A stretch of 64,000 nt of DNA from Paenibacillus xylanilyticus (GTDB taxonomy: Bacteria > Bacillota > Bacilli > Paenibacillales > Paenibacillaceae): positions 186,001 to 250,000 of the forward strand of contig NZ_JABMCB010000190.1 in assembly GCF_013359935.1 (NCBI RefSeq). Direction: 5' to 3'. The notes under the pieces were generated by a model. That model worked only from the letters and a program-made list of their open reading frames with translations, was not told the DNA's origin and searched no databases. Each line of letters starts with the position of its first letter. Position 1 is the stretch's first letter. This document shows positions 34,672 to 43,581 of this stretch, in pieces. The translations under genes and the position numbers were made by a program.

Positions 34672-35262
34672 TTATTGACCCTTGCCCTGTTTCATCCCCA
34701 AGGCCTCGATTTTCTCCAGCCACTTCAGGCGAAACGCTTCAGTCGATCCCTTGATTGGACTAATCTCAGTAACCCGTACCGGGGATACACCGGAAAAATT
34801 CAAAATATTCGATTTCATGACCCGGTGCCCGGCTTGCCTATATATCAAATGATTATACCAACGGGGTGTATCCATCGTAACAATGAGATGCGCGGACTTT
34901 CCTTTTAATAATTTGTCCCACAGGAGCGAGCCTTCCCGATATTTCATGGCAAACCCCGGCAAAAATATACGGTCGATAAATCCTTTCAGAACAGCCGGCA
35001 TCGCTCCCCACCATAAAGGATACACAAACACCAGATGGTCTGCCCAACGAATGAGCTCCTGGGCTTTCACCAGATCATCCTCAAGATCCGTCCGCTTCCG
35101 ATACCCGTATTTCAGGTTGGGATTAAACTGAATGTGGCTCAAATCAATAAAATTCACATTACTTCCGGCTCTTTGAGCCCCTTTGATATAAGCATCTGAT
35201 AGCCCTTTGCAATAACTTTCCGGATCAGGATGGCCGTTAATGACCAGAATATTGGATTTCAT
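34672..35262 (-). CDS. NAD(P)H dehydrogenase (quinone)-type flavoprotein
   Basis: A 196-residue flavodoxin-fold protein of the MdaB/KefF/NQO family: NILVINGHPDPESY at the start and HLVFVYPLWWGAMPAVLKGFIDRIFLPGFAM for FMN/FAD and quinone binding. Two-electron quinone reduction is the usual activity. The ATG at 35262 is nine bases behind AGGAGG. It is divergent from an AraC-type regulator, with a 20-bp inverted repeat in between. Confidence 0.87.
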   Translation of the reverse strand: MKSNILVINGHPDPESYCKGLSDAYIKGAQRAGSNVNFIDLSHIQFNPNLKYGYRKRTDLEDDLVKAQELIRWADHLVFVYPLWWGAMPAVLKGFIDRIFLPGFAMKYREGSLLWDKLLKGKSAHLIVTMDTPRWYNHLIYRQAGHRVMKSNILNFSGVSPVRVTEISPIKGSTEAFRLKWLEKIEALGMKQGKGQ

Positions 35263-35293
35263 ACTTGGGTTCCTCCTGTATAATAAGTACGTA

Positions 35294-35313
35294 AGCATTT
35301 TGCATAAAATGCT
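35294..35313. promoter_or_regulatory. Inverted repeat between quinone reductase and AraC genes
   Basis: AGCATTTT-GCAT-AAAATGCT, a perfect repeat with 8-base arms, lies 30 bases before the quinone reductase start. It may be an operator for that gene; the binding protein is unknown. Confidence 0.4.
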
Positions 35314-35419
35314 GACATGAAAGCCGAAGAAGCAGGCGTACTATCATCATAAGGTGAACCTACATCTAAACAAATGATCGAGGACGCCAAAAAATTGCTA
35401 ATTCGTGCAATGGAGGTAC

Positions 35420-36457
35420 ATGAATAACCACAATCTCGGAGTATCCATTTCCATGTTGTATCCAATCATGAAAACTCTCGTTCACAAAGGATATGAACCC
35501 GAAACCTTTTTCAAGTATGCCGGTTTTGACTCGGCAATATTGCAGCATGCTGAAGCCCGAATTCCAGTCGAAGAACTGGAACGAATTCTGCTGAAAGCTT
35601 CTGAATACTCCAATGATTTGTATTTTGGCTTAAATCAAGGACTCCTGCTCGACTTTGCTGACCTGGGCCTTCTCGGTTACGTTATGATGCATTCCAAGAC
35701 GATTGGTGATGCACTCGCTGCATATCAGCGGTATAACATCATTTTGTACAGCGGATTCAATCTGGATTGGGAGATCCAAGGGCAAGATGTGGTTTTTCGT
35801 CTGTTTTTGCAGTCACCGCAGCAGATGTCCCGTCATTGTGTGGAAGATATGACTGTCTCCGTGTTATCTCTCATCCGCAAATTGGGGAATTGCCCAGTGG
35901 ACATAAAGGAGATCCGTTTTAGCCATGAAGCACCTGAAGCAGCAAGAAACCTGACCCCATACGTCGACATGTTCGGAGTAACTCCCCAATTTGGAGACAA
36001 CCATAATCAATTACGCCTGCACAAAAACATTCTCAGTCACCCCGTTCTTTACTCAGATGAAAAGATGCTGAAAGTATTTGAAACGATGGCCCAGGAAAGC
36101 AAGGAACAGCTGCATTCTTCCCATACGTTCTCTGGCAAAGTCAGCCGCTGGCTGCTTGATAGCCTTCCTGCCACCTTTCCGACATTACAACATACCGCAG
36201 AGCATCTGGGTGTTAGCATTCGCACACTTCAAAGCCGATTGCGTGAAGAAGGTACGACATACCATGAAATATCTGTTCAGGTACGCAAGGAGCTTGCGCT
36301 GAATTATTTGCGGGGAGGAAACTATTCTGTTGGTGAAATTGCCTATGCCCTTCATTTTTCCGAGCAAAGTGCTTTTCAGAACGCCTTCAAAAAGTGGACC
36401 GGACGGACGCCCGGGCAATACCGCGCGGACCTGAAGCAGTCTGTGGCATTCGATTAG
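35420..36457 (+). CDS. AraC family regulator with Arabinose_bd-type N-terminal domain
   Basis: About 345 residues. The N-terminal 200 residues (VSISMLYPIMKTLVHKGYEPE, LGLLGYVMMHSKTIGDALAAY) match the arabinose-operon-regulator-type domain found in OruR/ArgR-like AraC proteins; the last 100 are a double helix-turn-helix (LGVSIRTLQSRLREEGTTY, EIAYALHFSEQSAFQNAFKKW, GRTPGQYR). The ATG at 35420 follows GGAGG closely; a GTG at 35405 has no ribosome site. It is divergent from the quinone reductase gene, its most likely target. Confidence 0.85.
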   Translation: MNNHNLGVSISMLYPIMKTLVHKGYEPETFFKYAGFDSAILQHAEARIPVEELERILLKASEYSNDLYFGLNQGLLLDFADLGLLGYVMMHSKTIGDALAAYQRYNIILYSGFNLDWEIQGQDVVFRLFLQSPQQMSRHCVEDMTVSVLSLIRKLGNCPVDIKEIRFSHEAPEAARNLTPYVDMFGVTPQFGDNHNQLRLHKNILSHPVLYSDEKMLKVFETMAQESKEQLHSSHTFSGKVSRWLLDSLPATFPTLQHTAEHLGVSIRTLQSRLREEGTTYHEISVQVRKELALNYLRGGNYSVGEIAYALHFSEQSAFQNAFKKWTGRTPGQYRADLKQSVAFD

Positions 36458-36508
36458 GACTATACGAAGGTACGACTTCGGTTTGAGGAACCTGATCCTT
36501 GGAATCTT

Positions 36509-36526
36509 CCTAGACTTAAGTCTAGG
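36509..36526. promoter_or_regulatory. 18-bp perfect palindrome downstream of the AraC gene
   Basis: CCTAGACTTAAGTCTAGG lies 50 bases after the AraC stop and 125 bases before the next gene. It could be an operator, or a weak terminator, since TTCATTTT follows. Confidence 0.4.
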
Positions 36527-36650
36527 TTCATTTTAACTCCAAAGACCGAGGATAGCCTTTTCTCGTTCATGGTATGCTGTGTGTAACGAGAAAAAAGACT
36601 TCACGACTGTTCGGAATGACTCTAATGAAATGATAAAAAGGAGAGATATC

Positions 36651-37151
36651 ATGGCTAAACGTACGATCCTTGCGCCTGTGCTCATTTTGCTGGGCGTGTA
36701 CCTGATTCTGAACCAGGGAGGTTCACTCGGTCCGGGGACAATCTTTGCCAACTTCTGGCCGACCCTGTTTGTGATCCCGCTCGGGCTGTTTTTCCACTGG
36801 CTGTACTTCTCCATGATTGGCAGAGGGGTTGGGTTGCTTGTACCGGGCGGTATTTTGCTGACTGCCGGTGTGGTTAGCCAGATTGCCATGCTCTTCGGTA
36901 ACTGGGGCACGATGTGGCCTGGATTTATCCTTGCGGTAGCTGTAGGTTTGTTTGAATTGTACTGGTTTGGCGGACGGAACAAATGGCTGCTTATCCCTAT
37001 CAACATTTTGACGGTGATCTCGCTGTTATTCTTCTCCGTCATGTCCATTGGTTCGATGCTGAGCAGCCTGTCCTTCATCCAGCCGTTCTTGGCGATTTTG
37101 CTGATTATGGGTGGGGCATGGTTAATTGTGGGTCGCAAAAGAAACATGTAG
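36651..37151 (+). CDS. LiaF/LiaI-like transmembrane protein
   Basis: A 166-residue protein, almost entirely hydrophobic, with about five to six helices arranged as repeats of the LiaI-LiaF transmembrane type (LAPVLILLGVYLILNQGG, WPTLFVIPLGLFFHW, GGILLTAGVV, WPGFILAVAVGLFELYWF). Relatives sense or buffer cell-envelope stress, but no LiaRS kinase pair is nearby. The ATG at 36651 follows AAAGGAG. Confidence 0.75.
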   Translation: MAKRTILAPVLILLGVYLILNQGGSLGPGTIFANFWPTLFVIPLGLFFHWLYFSMIGRGVGLLVPGGILLTAGVVSQIAMLFGNWGTMWPGFILAVAVGLFELYWFGGRNKWLLIPINILTVISLLFFSVMSIGSMLSSLSFIQPFLAILLIMGGAWLIVGRKRNM

Positions 37152-37203
37152 TGGCATAAGCTGAAGGGCTCGATTACACTAGACCACTCCGATGACAGAA
37201 CAA

Positions 37204-37331
37204 CTTCCGATCGCTGTTATTCCCGGATTTCCTTGATTCTCCCCTTTAAAATGGAGAAATCCGGGAATAGCTTATGCTTCCGAAGTAGCTTTCTTTCAGA
37301 AAGCTTTTAGGCGCACGCTTTGCTTCTCCAG
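37204..37331. repeat. Intergenic structured repeat, copy 1
   Basis: A 128-base element starting CTTCCGATCGCTGTTAT and ending GCTTCTCCAG. Inside are a long hairpin (TTCCCGGATTTC with GAAATCCGGGAA), the palindrome CTTCCGAAG and a hairpin GCTTTCTTTCAGAAAGC. A second copy lies at 51224-51349 in the same strand sense. The 3' half is nearly identical between copies; the 5' stem differs but stays paired. Confidence 0.85.
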
Positions 37332-37409
37332 TTTGTCTGTCCTCTCCGTTATGTGTAAACCCGTTATGGTAAAAACCTGAGCTGTTTGCTTGGAGTGTGG
37401 GTAGTCAGA

Positions 37410-37452
37410 AGAAAAATCCCCTGATCCTTTAAATGGATTCAGGGGATTTTTA
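37410..37452 (-). terminator. Terminator of potABCD
   Basis: AAAAATCCCCTGA.../...TCAGGGGATTTTT stem; the symmetric A and T tracts make it usable from either side. It lies 75 bases behind potD. Confidence 0.8.
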
Positions 37453-37526
37453 CTTTAAAAGCATATATGCAAGTGGGATATAGCCTAGTATGCAGCTCGT
37501 GCGGCATCTGTTATGCCGGTCATCTG

Positions 37527-38600
37527 CTATTTGCTGTGCATTTTAAACTCAAGGAACAAGTCGTTGTAATGCGAAAGCATTTTTTTACCCAAGTTATCGT
37601 ACACTTCCAGCTTGCCTGTCAGTGTCTCATCCGGATAGAAACGCTCATCGCCCGAGATATCCTCTGGCAGCAGTTTCAGTGCCTCGGCGTTTGGTGTGGA
37701 GTATCCGACATACTCGGCATTACGTGCGGCGTGATCCGGGTCCAGCATAAAGTTAATAAACTGGTGTGCTCCTTCAATGTTGCTCGCCGTCTTCGGAATG
37801 ACCATGTTATCGAACCAGAGATTCGAGCCTTCCTCAGGCACCACGTAATCGAGCTTGTCGTTCTCGTCCATAATCTCGGACGCATCTCCGGACCATACGA
37901 GTCCAACTGCTGCTTCCTCGTTGGCCAGCAGCATTTTGATCTCATCACCCACAATGGCTCTGACGTTCGGCGTCAGGGTAGACAGTTTTGCCAACGCCTC
38001 CTGCAGGTGGTCTTCGTTGGTATCATTCAGGGAATAGTGCAGACTGTTCAGTCCCATCCCCATGACTTCACGAGCACCGTCGAGCAGCAGGATCTGGTTT
38101 TTCAGGCGCGGGTCCCACAGGTCGTTCCAGCTCTCAAACGTCAATCCGTCAACCAGCTCCGGATTGTAGACAATCCCCACCGTCCCCCAGAAATACGGGA
38201 TGGAATACTGGTTGCCTTCATCAAAGGACAAGTCCAAGAACCGGGAATCAATGTTTTTCAAATTCGTTAATTTGCTGTGATCGATGGGAACGAGCAGGTT
38301 CTCTTCTTTCATTTTGCTAATCGCATATTCGGAAGGGATGGCTACGTCAAAGGTCGTTCCCCCCTGCTCAATCTTGGTCAGCATCGCTTCATTGGAGTCG
38401 AACGTCTGGTAGATGACCTTGATGCCCGTCTCTTCCTCAAACTCCGTCAGCAGATCCGGGTCGATATAATCGCCCCAGTTATAGATGGTCAGCGTGTTGC
38501 CGCCAGAGTATCCCTGGCTCTTATTGAGATATGACGCCAGAATCATCAGGGCAAAGGCTGCCACAAACACGATTGCAAACGTCCGTACCAGTTGCTTCAT
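37527..38600 (-). CDS. potD: Spermidine/putrescine-binding protein PotD
   Basis: A 357-residue family-1 solute-binding protein. LTIYNWGDYIDPDLLTEFEEE is the PotD hallmark, followed by TTFDVAIPSEYAISKM and WDPRLKNQILLLDGAREV. The N-terminus has a single hydrophobic segment (residues 8-22) but no lipobox Cys, so the protein should be membrane-tethered by an uncleaved anchor. It binds polyamines for the PotABC importer. ATG overlaps the potC stop by four bases; last gene of the operon. Confidence 0.88.
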   Translation of the reverse strand: MKQLVRTFAIVFVAAFALMILASYLNKSQGYSGGNTLTIYNWGDYIDPDLLTEFEEETGIKVIYQTFDSNEAMLTKIEQGGTTFDVAIPSEYAISKMKEENLLVPIDHSKLTNLKNIDSRFLDLSFDEGNQYSIPYFWGTVGIVYNPELVDGLTFESWNDLWDPRLKNQILLLDGAREVMGMGLNSLHYSLNDTNEDHLQEALAKLSTLTPNVRAIVGDEIKMLLANEEAAVGLVWSGDASEIMDENDKLDYVVPEEGSNLWFDNMVIPKTASNIEGAHQFINFMLDPDHAARNAEYVGYSTPNAEALKLLPEDISGDERFYPDETLTGKLEVYDNLGKKMLSHYNDLFLEFKMHSK

Positions 38601-39403
38601 GGACGCAGCCCCCTTCCGGCAGGTGTCCGTGCGGCGCGGCGGTTAATGAAGTAATATCCTATAACCAGCACCACCGTCAGCAGGAAGAGCAGGGTCGACA
38701 GTGCATTAATGGACAGTGACACACCCTGTCTGGCCCGGGAATAGATCTCTACCGAGAGTGTGGAGTATCCGTTCCCCGTGACAAAGAATGTAACCGCGAA
38801 GTCATCCAGGGAATACGTCAGTGCCATGAAAAATCCGGCAAATATACCCGGTTTGACGTAGGGCAGCACCACACGTGTCAGGACCTGCCATGATCCCGCT
38901 CCCAGATCGCGTGCCGCATCCATTAGCGTTGGGCTCATTTCCTGCAGCTTGGGCAGGACCATGATGACCACGATTGGCACACTGAATGCGATATGGGACA
39001 GCAGGACGGATGTGAATCCCAGTTTGATCCCGATCATGGTGAACAAAATCAGGAAGGATGCTCCGATAATGACATCCGGGCTTACGATCAACACGTTATT
39101 GAGAGACAACAGCGTGTTTTTGGTCCGTTTACGCCGCACATGATAGATCGCAAGAGCTCCTGCCACACCAAGTATGGTCGAAATTGCTGATGACAGCAGG
39201 GCGATAATAAATGTGTTGAGTACTATGATCAGTAGCCGGGTATCGGCAAAAACTTCCCTGTACCATTCCAGCGTGAACCCTTCGAAATTACGCATGTGGC
39301 CGCCACTGTTGAACGAATAGAAGATCAGGTACGCAATCGGTGCATACAGGACCGCAAATACGACGGCCAGATAGACGTTAGACAGCTTTCCGTTTCTTCC
39401 CAT
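38597..39403 (-). CDS. potC: Spermidine/putrescine ABC transporter permease PotC
   Basis: A 268-residue inner-membrane permease with six helices and the EAA loop LMDAARDLGAGSWQVLTRVVLP. N-terminal YLAVVFAVLYAPIAYLIFYSFN is typical of PotC. ATG follows AAGGAGGTG and overlaps potB by 26 bases, indicating coupled translation. Confidence 0.9.
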   Translation of the reverse strand: MGRNGKLSNVYLAVVFAVLYAPIAYLIFYSFNSGGHMRNFEGFTLEWYREVFADTRLLIIVLNTFIIALLSSAISTILGVAGALAIYHVRRKRTKNTLLSLNNVLIVSPDVIIGASFLILFTMIGIKLGFTSVLLSHIAFSVPIVVIMVLPKLQEMSPTLMDAARDLGAGSWQVLTRVVLPYVKPGIFAGFFMALTYSLDDFAVTFFVTGNGYSTLSVEIYSRARQGVSLSINALSTLLFLLTVVLVIGYYFINRRAARTPAGRGLRP

Positions 39404-40211
39404 TACGCACCTCCTTCTTCCCTGATCCGGTCAGAAACATGATGATCGCCATCGCAATAATCAAAAATACGGCAATCGTTGACCCCATCCCCCAGTCCTG
39501 GGTGACGAGGAAATGCTGTTCAATGGCTGTTCCCAGCGTAATAACCCGGTTCCCCGCAATAAGGCGGGTGATCATGAACAGGGATAATGCTGGAATAAAT
39601 ACAGCCTGGCATCCCGATTTAACTCCAGAGAGCGTCAGCGGGAAGATGACCCGGCGAAACGTCAGCCAGGATGAAGCTCCGAGATCCCGCGCTGCATAGA
39701 TCAGCGAAGGATTCATTTCCTCCAACGCGTTGAAGATTGGAAGAATCATAAACGGAATGAAGATGTACACCGAAACAAAGATAAAGCTGAAGTCGGTGAA
39801 CAAAATCTGCTGCGAACCTATACCGATCACTTCGAGCAGGGAGTTGGTCAGGCCATATGTTCCGAACAGGCCGATAAAGGCATAGGCTTTTAACAACAGA
39901 TTAATCCAGCTTGGCAAAATGATCAGCAGAAGCCACAGCTGCTTGTGCTTCGTCCGGGTCAGCAAATACGCTGTCGGATACGAAACTAACAGGGCAAACA
40001 CCGTAATCAGCAAGGCATACCAGAATGAACTCAGTGTCATCTGCATATATACAGGCGTAAAGAACCGGGCATAGTTGCCAAAGGTGAAGTTACCCTCCAC
40101 ATCAAAAAACGAGTAATAGACAACCAGCAGTACCGGAGCGACAACGAACAGCACCATCCATAATACATATGGAATCAGATACGCATTGCGTGTACTCGCC
40201 TTACTCTGCAT
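39378..40211 (-). CDS. potB: Spermidine/putrescine ABC transporter permease PotB
   Basis: A 277-residue permease with six helices and EAA loop [22 protein letters not shown]. The frame is open upstream, inside potA, but the ATG at 40211, overlapping the potA end by 11 bases, gives the normal family N-terminus ([20 protein letters not shown]). The ribosome site is weak, consistent with coupling to potA. Confidence 0.88.
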   Translation of the reverse strand: MQSKASTRNAYLIPYVLWMVLFVVAPVLLVVYYSFFDVEGNFTFGNYARFFTPVYMQMTLSSFWYALLITVFALLVSYPTAYLLTRTKHKQLWLLLIILPSWINLLLKAYAFIGLFGTYGLTNSLLEVIGIGSQQILFTDFSFIFVSVYIFIPFMILPIFNALEEMNPSLIYAARDLGASSWLTFRRVIFPLTLSGVKSGCQAVFIPALSLFMITRLIAGNRVITLGTAIEQHFLVTQDWGMGSTIAVFLIIAMAIIMFLTGSGKKEVRNGKKRKAV

Positions 40212-41310
40212 GGGTGGCCTCTTGATAGGCTTCAAGTCGTTTGTCGAATTCTTCTTCGGTCTCATTAAAGCGCATGACGTGGATGGCTTCCGGGTCAAAA
40301 TACAGGCCAATCCGTTCCCCTACGACCGCTTTCTTCGTAGAATGCACAAGCCATTCATTGCCTGCATCGTCGTAACTGGATATCTCGTAATGCACTCCGC
40401 GGAACAGCTGGGAGTCGACATTGACCTTCAGCTTGCCCTGGTCTTCGGTTGTAATCTCCAAGTCCTCTGGACGTATCACGATCTCAACCGGCTCGTTCGG
40501 CTGTAATCCCTGGTCGACACATTCATACTGGGCTCCGGCGAATTCCACCACAAAGTCCTGTTTCATCTTGCCGGATACAATGTTCGACTCCCCGATGAAG
40601 TCTGCCACAAAACGGTTAATCGGCTCATCATAGATGTCATTCGGCGTACCGCTCTGCTGGATCACACCGCCGTTCAGGACGAATATCTCATCCGACATCG
40701 CTAGCGCTTCCTCCTGATCATGCGTGACAAAGATAAATGTAATGCCCAGCCGCTGCTGCAGCTCACGTAGTTCGTACTGCATTTCGGTCCGAAGCTTCAG
40801 ATCGAGTGCAGACAATGGCTCGTCCAACAACAGGATCTCTGGTTCATTTACAATCGCACGTGCAATCGCGACCCGCTGACGCTGTCCACCGGACATCTCG
40901 CCAATCTCACGGTTTTCATATCCGGACAGGTTGACGAATTTGAGGGCTTCCAATACTTTGCTGCGTATTTCAGCCGTTTTCATCTTTTTGATCCGCAAAC
41001 CAAATGCCACGTTCTCAAATACATTCAAATGCGGAAATAACGCGTAATCCTGAAACACGGTATTGACCTGGCGCTGGTGGGCAGGAACACGGTTGATCAG
41101 TGCTCCGTTAAAATAAATACTGCCCTGTGTCGGCTCCGCAAAGCCGGCGATCAGCCTTAATATTGTCGTTTTGCCGCAGCCCGATGGGCCAAGCAGCGTA
41201 TAAAATTTACCCCGCTCAATCTCGAAGCTGACTTCCTTCAATACGGCTTCATCCTGATCGTATTGCTGAGTCACCCGGTCGAACCGGATAATTGGTTGTT
41301 GATCTGACAT
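40201..41310 (-). CDS. potA: Spermidine/putrescine ABC transporter ATPase PotA
   Basis: A 369-residue ATPase: Walker [10 protein letters not shown], signature [14 protein letters not shown], Walker [13 protein letters not shown], switch His in FVTHDQEEA, and a C-terminal TOBE-type domain (about 290-350). First gene of potABCD, energising polyamine import. Order A-B-C-D is the same as in E. coli and B. subtilis. Confidence 0.92.
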   Translation of the reverse strand: MSDQQPIIRFDRVTQQYDQDEAVLKEVSFEIERGKFYTLLGPSGCGKTTILRLIAGFAEPTQGSIYFNGALINRVPAHQRQVNTVFQDYALFPHLNVFENVAFGLRIKKMKTAEIRSKVLEALKFVNLSGYENREIGEMSGGQRQRVAIARAIVNEPEILLLDEPLSALDLKLRTEMQYELRELQQRLGITFIFVTHDQEEALAMSDEIFVLNGGVIQQSGTPNDIYDEPINRFVADFIGESNIVSGKMKQDFVVEFAGAQYECVDQGLQPNEPVEIVIRPEDLEITTEDQGKLKVNVDSQLFRGVHYEISSYDDAGNEWLVHSTKKAVVGERIGLYFDPEAIHVMRFNETEEEFDKRLEAYQEATHAE

Positions 41311-41564
41311 GTTTCATCTCGCCCCCTTAAACTTGAGGTACAACTTACCCTGTACACTTTCTATAAATACATTATTACAAATCCCATCTATTATATATGA
41401 TTCAGCTATATCCGCAATGGTTTTGGTGTAAACGCTGTGTGTCTTTTCTTCTTATTTTCACAAATCCTGCATACATTACGGGTATATGTCGATATCTACG
41501 CATACCTCTGGGGAGATTGGAGGGATTTTGAAGCCAGATTTTTGTGCGAAAGGAGTCTTTGCTC

Positions 41565-42911
41565 GTGGACATTCGCCGCAACCTGCCTTTGCTGATGATC
41601 ATTTGTTTTCTTAGTCAGATGGGCGGATTCATGATCCTGCCCCTGTTTCCTTTGTTTATTGAGGAATTCGGCCTGTCCGGCTGGATGATGGGGGGTATTT
41701 TTGCTCTCTTTTATGTAGGGAAAGTCATTGGCGGGGTGCCGGCAGCGGCACTGTACCGTAAACTTGGAGGCAAAAAGGCGCTTGTTGTCATGCTGTTTGT
41801 TCTCGCAGTCTGCATGGGTGGCTTTGCGGTGGCTTCTGCTGCTTATTTGTTTGGCCTGCTGCGGCTGCTGCAAGGACTCGCCTCCACCGGACTTACGGTC
41901 ATTGTGCGTTCCATCATCGGGGATGGGGGCAATACTGACAACCGTGGCCTGTACAATGGGTATATCAGCAGCAGTGAAGGCGGAGGTATGGTTCTCGGCC
42001 CGGTAATCAGTGGTTGGCTTGCACTGCATTGGCCGCTGTCGGTTCCTTTCTTGCTTGTTACAGTGTGCTGCCTGATGGCCATGGGAACAGCCATGGGGAT
42101 GAAGACCAGGCTGGGCTCTGATCAACCATCTGAACACATCGGACGTAAACATCCTTCAGGTTCGGACTTAGGAACAGCTTCTAACATGGCTGTAGAACAT
42201 GCCCATGCGATTAAACTCCCCTCTTCAGCAACTGATGATACCGCTGTAAACAATACTGCTGTGTACGGTATGGTCACAGCTTCTCCAACTTCCACTTCCG
42301 TTTCGCCTGCTCATAACGCTCCAAGCTCTTTTACAGGGCTTACCCGGCGACAACAACTTATTGGCTACGGCACGGTACATTTTCTGGAGATGAGCGCCTA
42401 TGCCGTATTTCTGACGTACTTCGCCCTGTATGCGGCACACATTATGCACTGGGACCCGTTTGCGACCAGCCTTGCTTTTACTGTGGCCGGGATTTCAACC
42501 CTTGCTGCTGCTCCAGCAGCCGGATATCTGTCGGACCGTATGGGGGATCGTCTGTTACTCTGCATGTTCGGCATGTTGATGATCGGCATCGAAGTCATTG
42601 TTTTTCTAAGTACATCCTCTTATGTGTGGGTGTATGTTGGCATGCTGATTGGCGGGGTTGGCGGTGCCTGTTACATGGATTCGTTCTTTGCTCATATCGG
42701 GGACCACATCCCTGACACAGGTAGAAGCGAAGTCATAGGCAAAATTGTCTCCGCAGCCGAGATTGGCTCCATCGTGTCTCCTCTGATTGCTGCGCTGCTG
42801 GTGGAGTACATTTCGCTTTATGCTGTATTTGTGTTCAACCTTGTACTAATCGCTGCTGCCATCGCAGTTCAAGCAGGGATGCGGAGCCGGTACAGATCGA
42901 AACAAGGGTAA
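41565..42911 (+). CDS. Major facilitator superfamily transporter
   Basis: A 448-residue MFS protein with about twelve helices in two halves (LLMIICFLSQMGGFMILPLFP; YGTVHFLEMSAYAVFLTYFA). Motif A-like KLGGKKALV lies between helices 2 and 3 and DRMGDRLLL in the second half. The central loop (about residues 185-260) is unusually long and rich in Ser, Thr and Ala. The start is GTG, nine bases behind AAAGGAG; an earlier GTG at 41544 overlaps the ribosome site. Drug or metabolite efflux is possible, substrate unknown. Confidence 0.83.
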   Translation: MDIRRNLPLLMIICFLSQMGGFMILPLFPLFIEEFGLSGWMMGGIFALFYVGKVIGGVPAAALYRKLGGKKALVVMLFVLAVCMGGFAVASAAYLFGLLRLLQGLASTGLTVIVRSIIGDGGNTDNRGLYNGYISSSEGGGMVLGPVISGWLALHWPLSVPFLLVTVCCLMAMGTAMGMKTRLGSDQPSEHIGRKHPSGSDLGTASNMAVEHAHAIKLPSSATDDTAVNNTAVYGMVTASPTSTSVSPAHNAPSSFTGLTRRQQLIGYGTVHFLEMSAYAVFLTYFALYAAHIMHWDPFATSLAFTVAGISTLAAAPAAGYLSDRMGDRLLLCMFGMLMIGIEVIVFLSTSSYVWVYVGMLIGGVGGACYMDSFFAHIGDHIPDTGRSEVIGKIVSAAEIGSIVSPLIAALLVEYISLYAVFVFNLVLIAAAIAVQAGMRSRYRSKQG

Positions 42912-42917
42912 CGCACA

Positions 42918-42950
42918 AGACTGCCCACACGAGTGGGCGGTCTTCTTTAT
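42918..42950 (+). terminator. Terminator of the MFS gene
   Basis: ACTGCCCAC/GTGGGCGGT stem followed by CTTCTTTATTTT. Confidence 0.8.
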
Positions 42951-42951
42951 T

Positions 42952-43419
42952 TTATTTTCTTCCTATTATAGAGGCTATATATTGTGCATTTTCGAGGATT
43001 TTTCTTTTTAAGTACGGGTCTGTCTTGTCAGGTAAATCTGTTGGTTTGTAAAACTTCGCTTCAAGAACTTCAATCCCATCTGGCCTCAGCTCTCCCTCAT
43101 ACTCCGTGCAAATGTACCCGATGACCACATTATAATATTCATGCCCGTTTTTTAATTTGGTATATAACTCCTTCCCGGAAAAGACACCGTATAGTTCAAG
43201 TTTCTTGAGCTCTATGCCAATCTCTTCATGGACCTCTCTCATCGCTGCCTCTTCTACCGACTCGCCGAGCTCCATGAATCCACCCGGTACTCCCCAGGTA
43301 TCATCGATATGCCGAACCAGCAGAATCTCACCCGTCTTATTCAAAATCAAAATACTCGGTCTCACCAATATAACAGGAGCATTGCCAATCATTCCTCGCA
43401 GCGATTCAATGTAACCCAT
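42952..43419 (-). CDS. NUDIX hydrolase
   Basis: A 155-residue NUDIX protein with the box GGFMELGESVEEAAMREV followed by HEEIGI, which supplies the metal-binding Glu residues. Substrate is a nucleoside diphosphate linked to another moiety, not further defined. RHIDDTWGVPGG precedes the box in the usual way. Convergent with the MFS gene. Confidence 0.9.
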   Translation of the reverse strand: MGYIESLRGMIGNAPVILVRPSILILNKTGEILLVRHIDDTWGVPGGFMELGESVEEAAMREVHEEIGIELKKLELYGVFSGKELYTKLKNGHEYYNVVIGYICTEYEGELRPDGIEVLEAKFYKPTDLPDKTDPYLKRKILENAQYIASIIGRK

Positions 43420-43541
43420 GGGCTATTCCCTCCCTATGTGAAGTCATGACCTCATTATAGGTGTGTTACATATTTCCATATAGAGAAAAAATTCTATTGT
43501 TTCTTTCCTATTTTATAGACTTTCGTTTGATGCAAAACAGC

Positions 43542-43581
43542 AAAAAATAACCCGCTCGCACGATTTAGTGTGCAAACGGGC
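43542..43581 (-). terminator. Terminator of nos with the stop codon in its loop
   Basis: Minus strand stem CCCG...GCAC/GTGC...CGGG followed by TTATTTTTTG. The UAA stop of nos (43565-43567) sits in the loop, so the final codons build the 5' arm. Confidence 0.7.
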
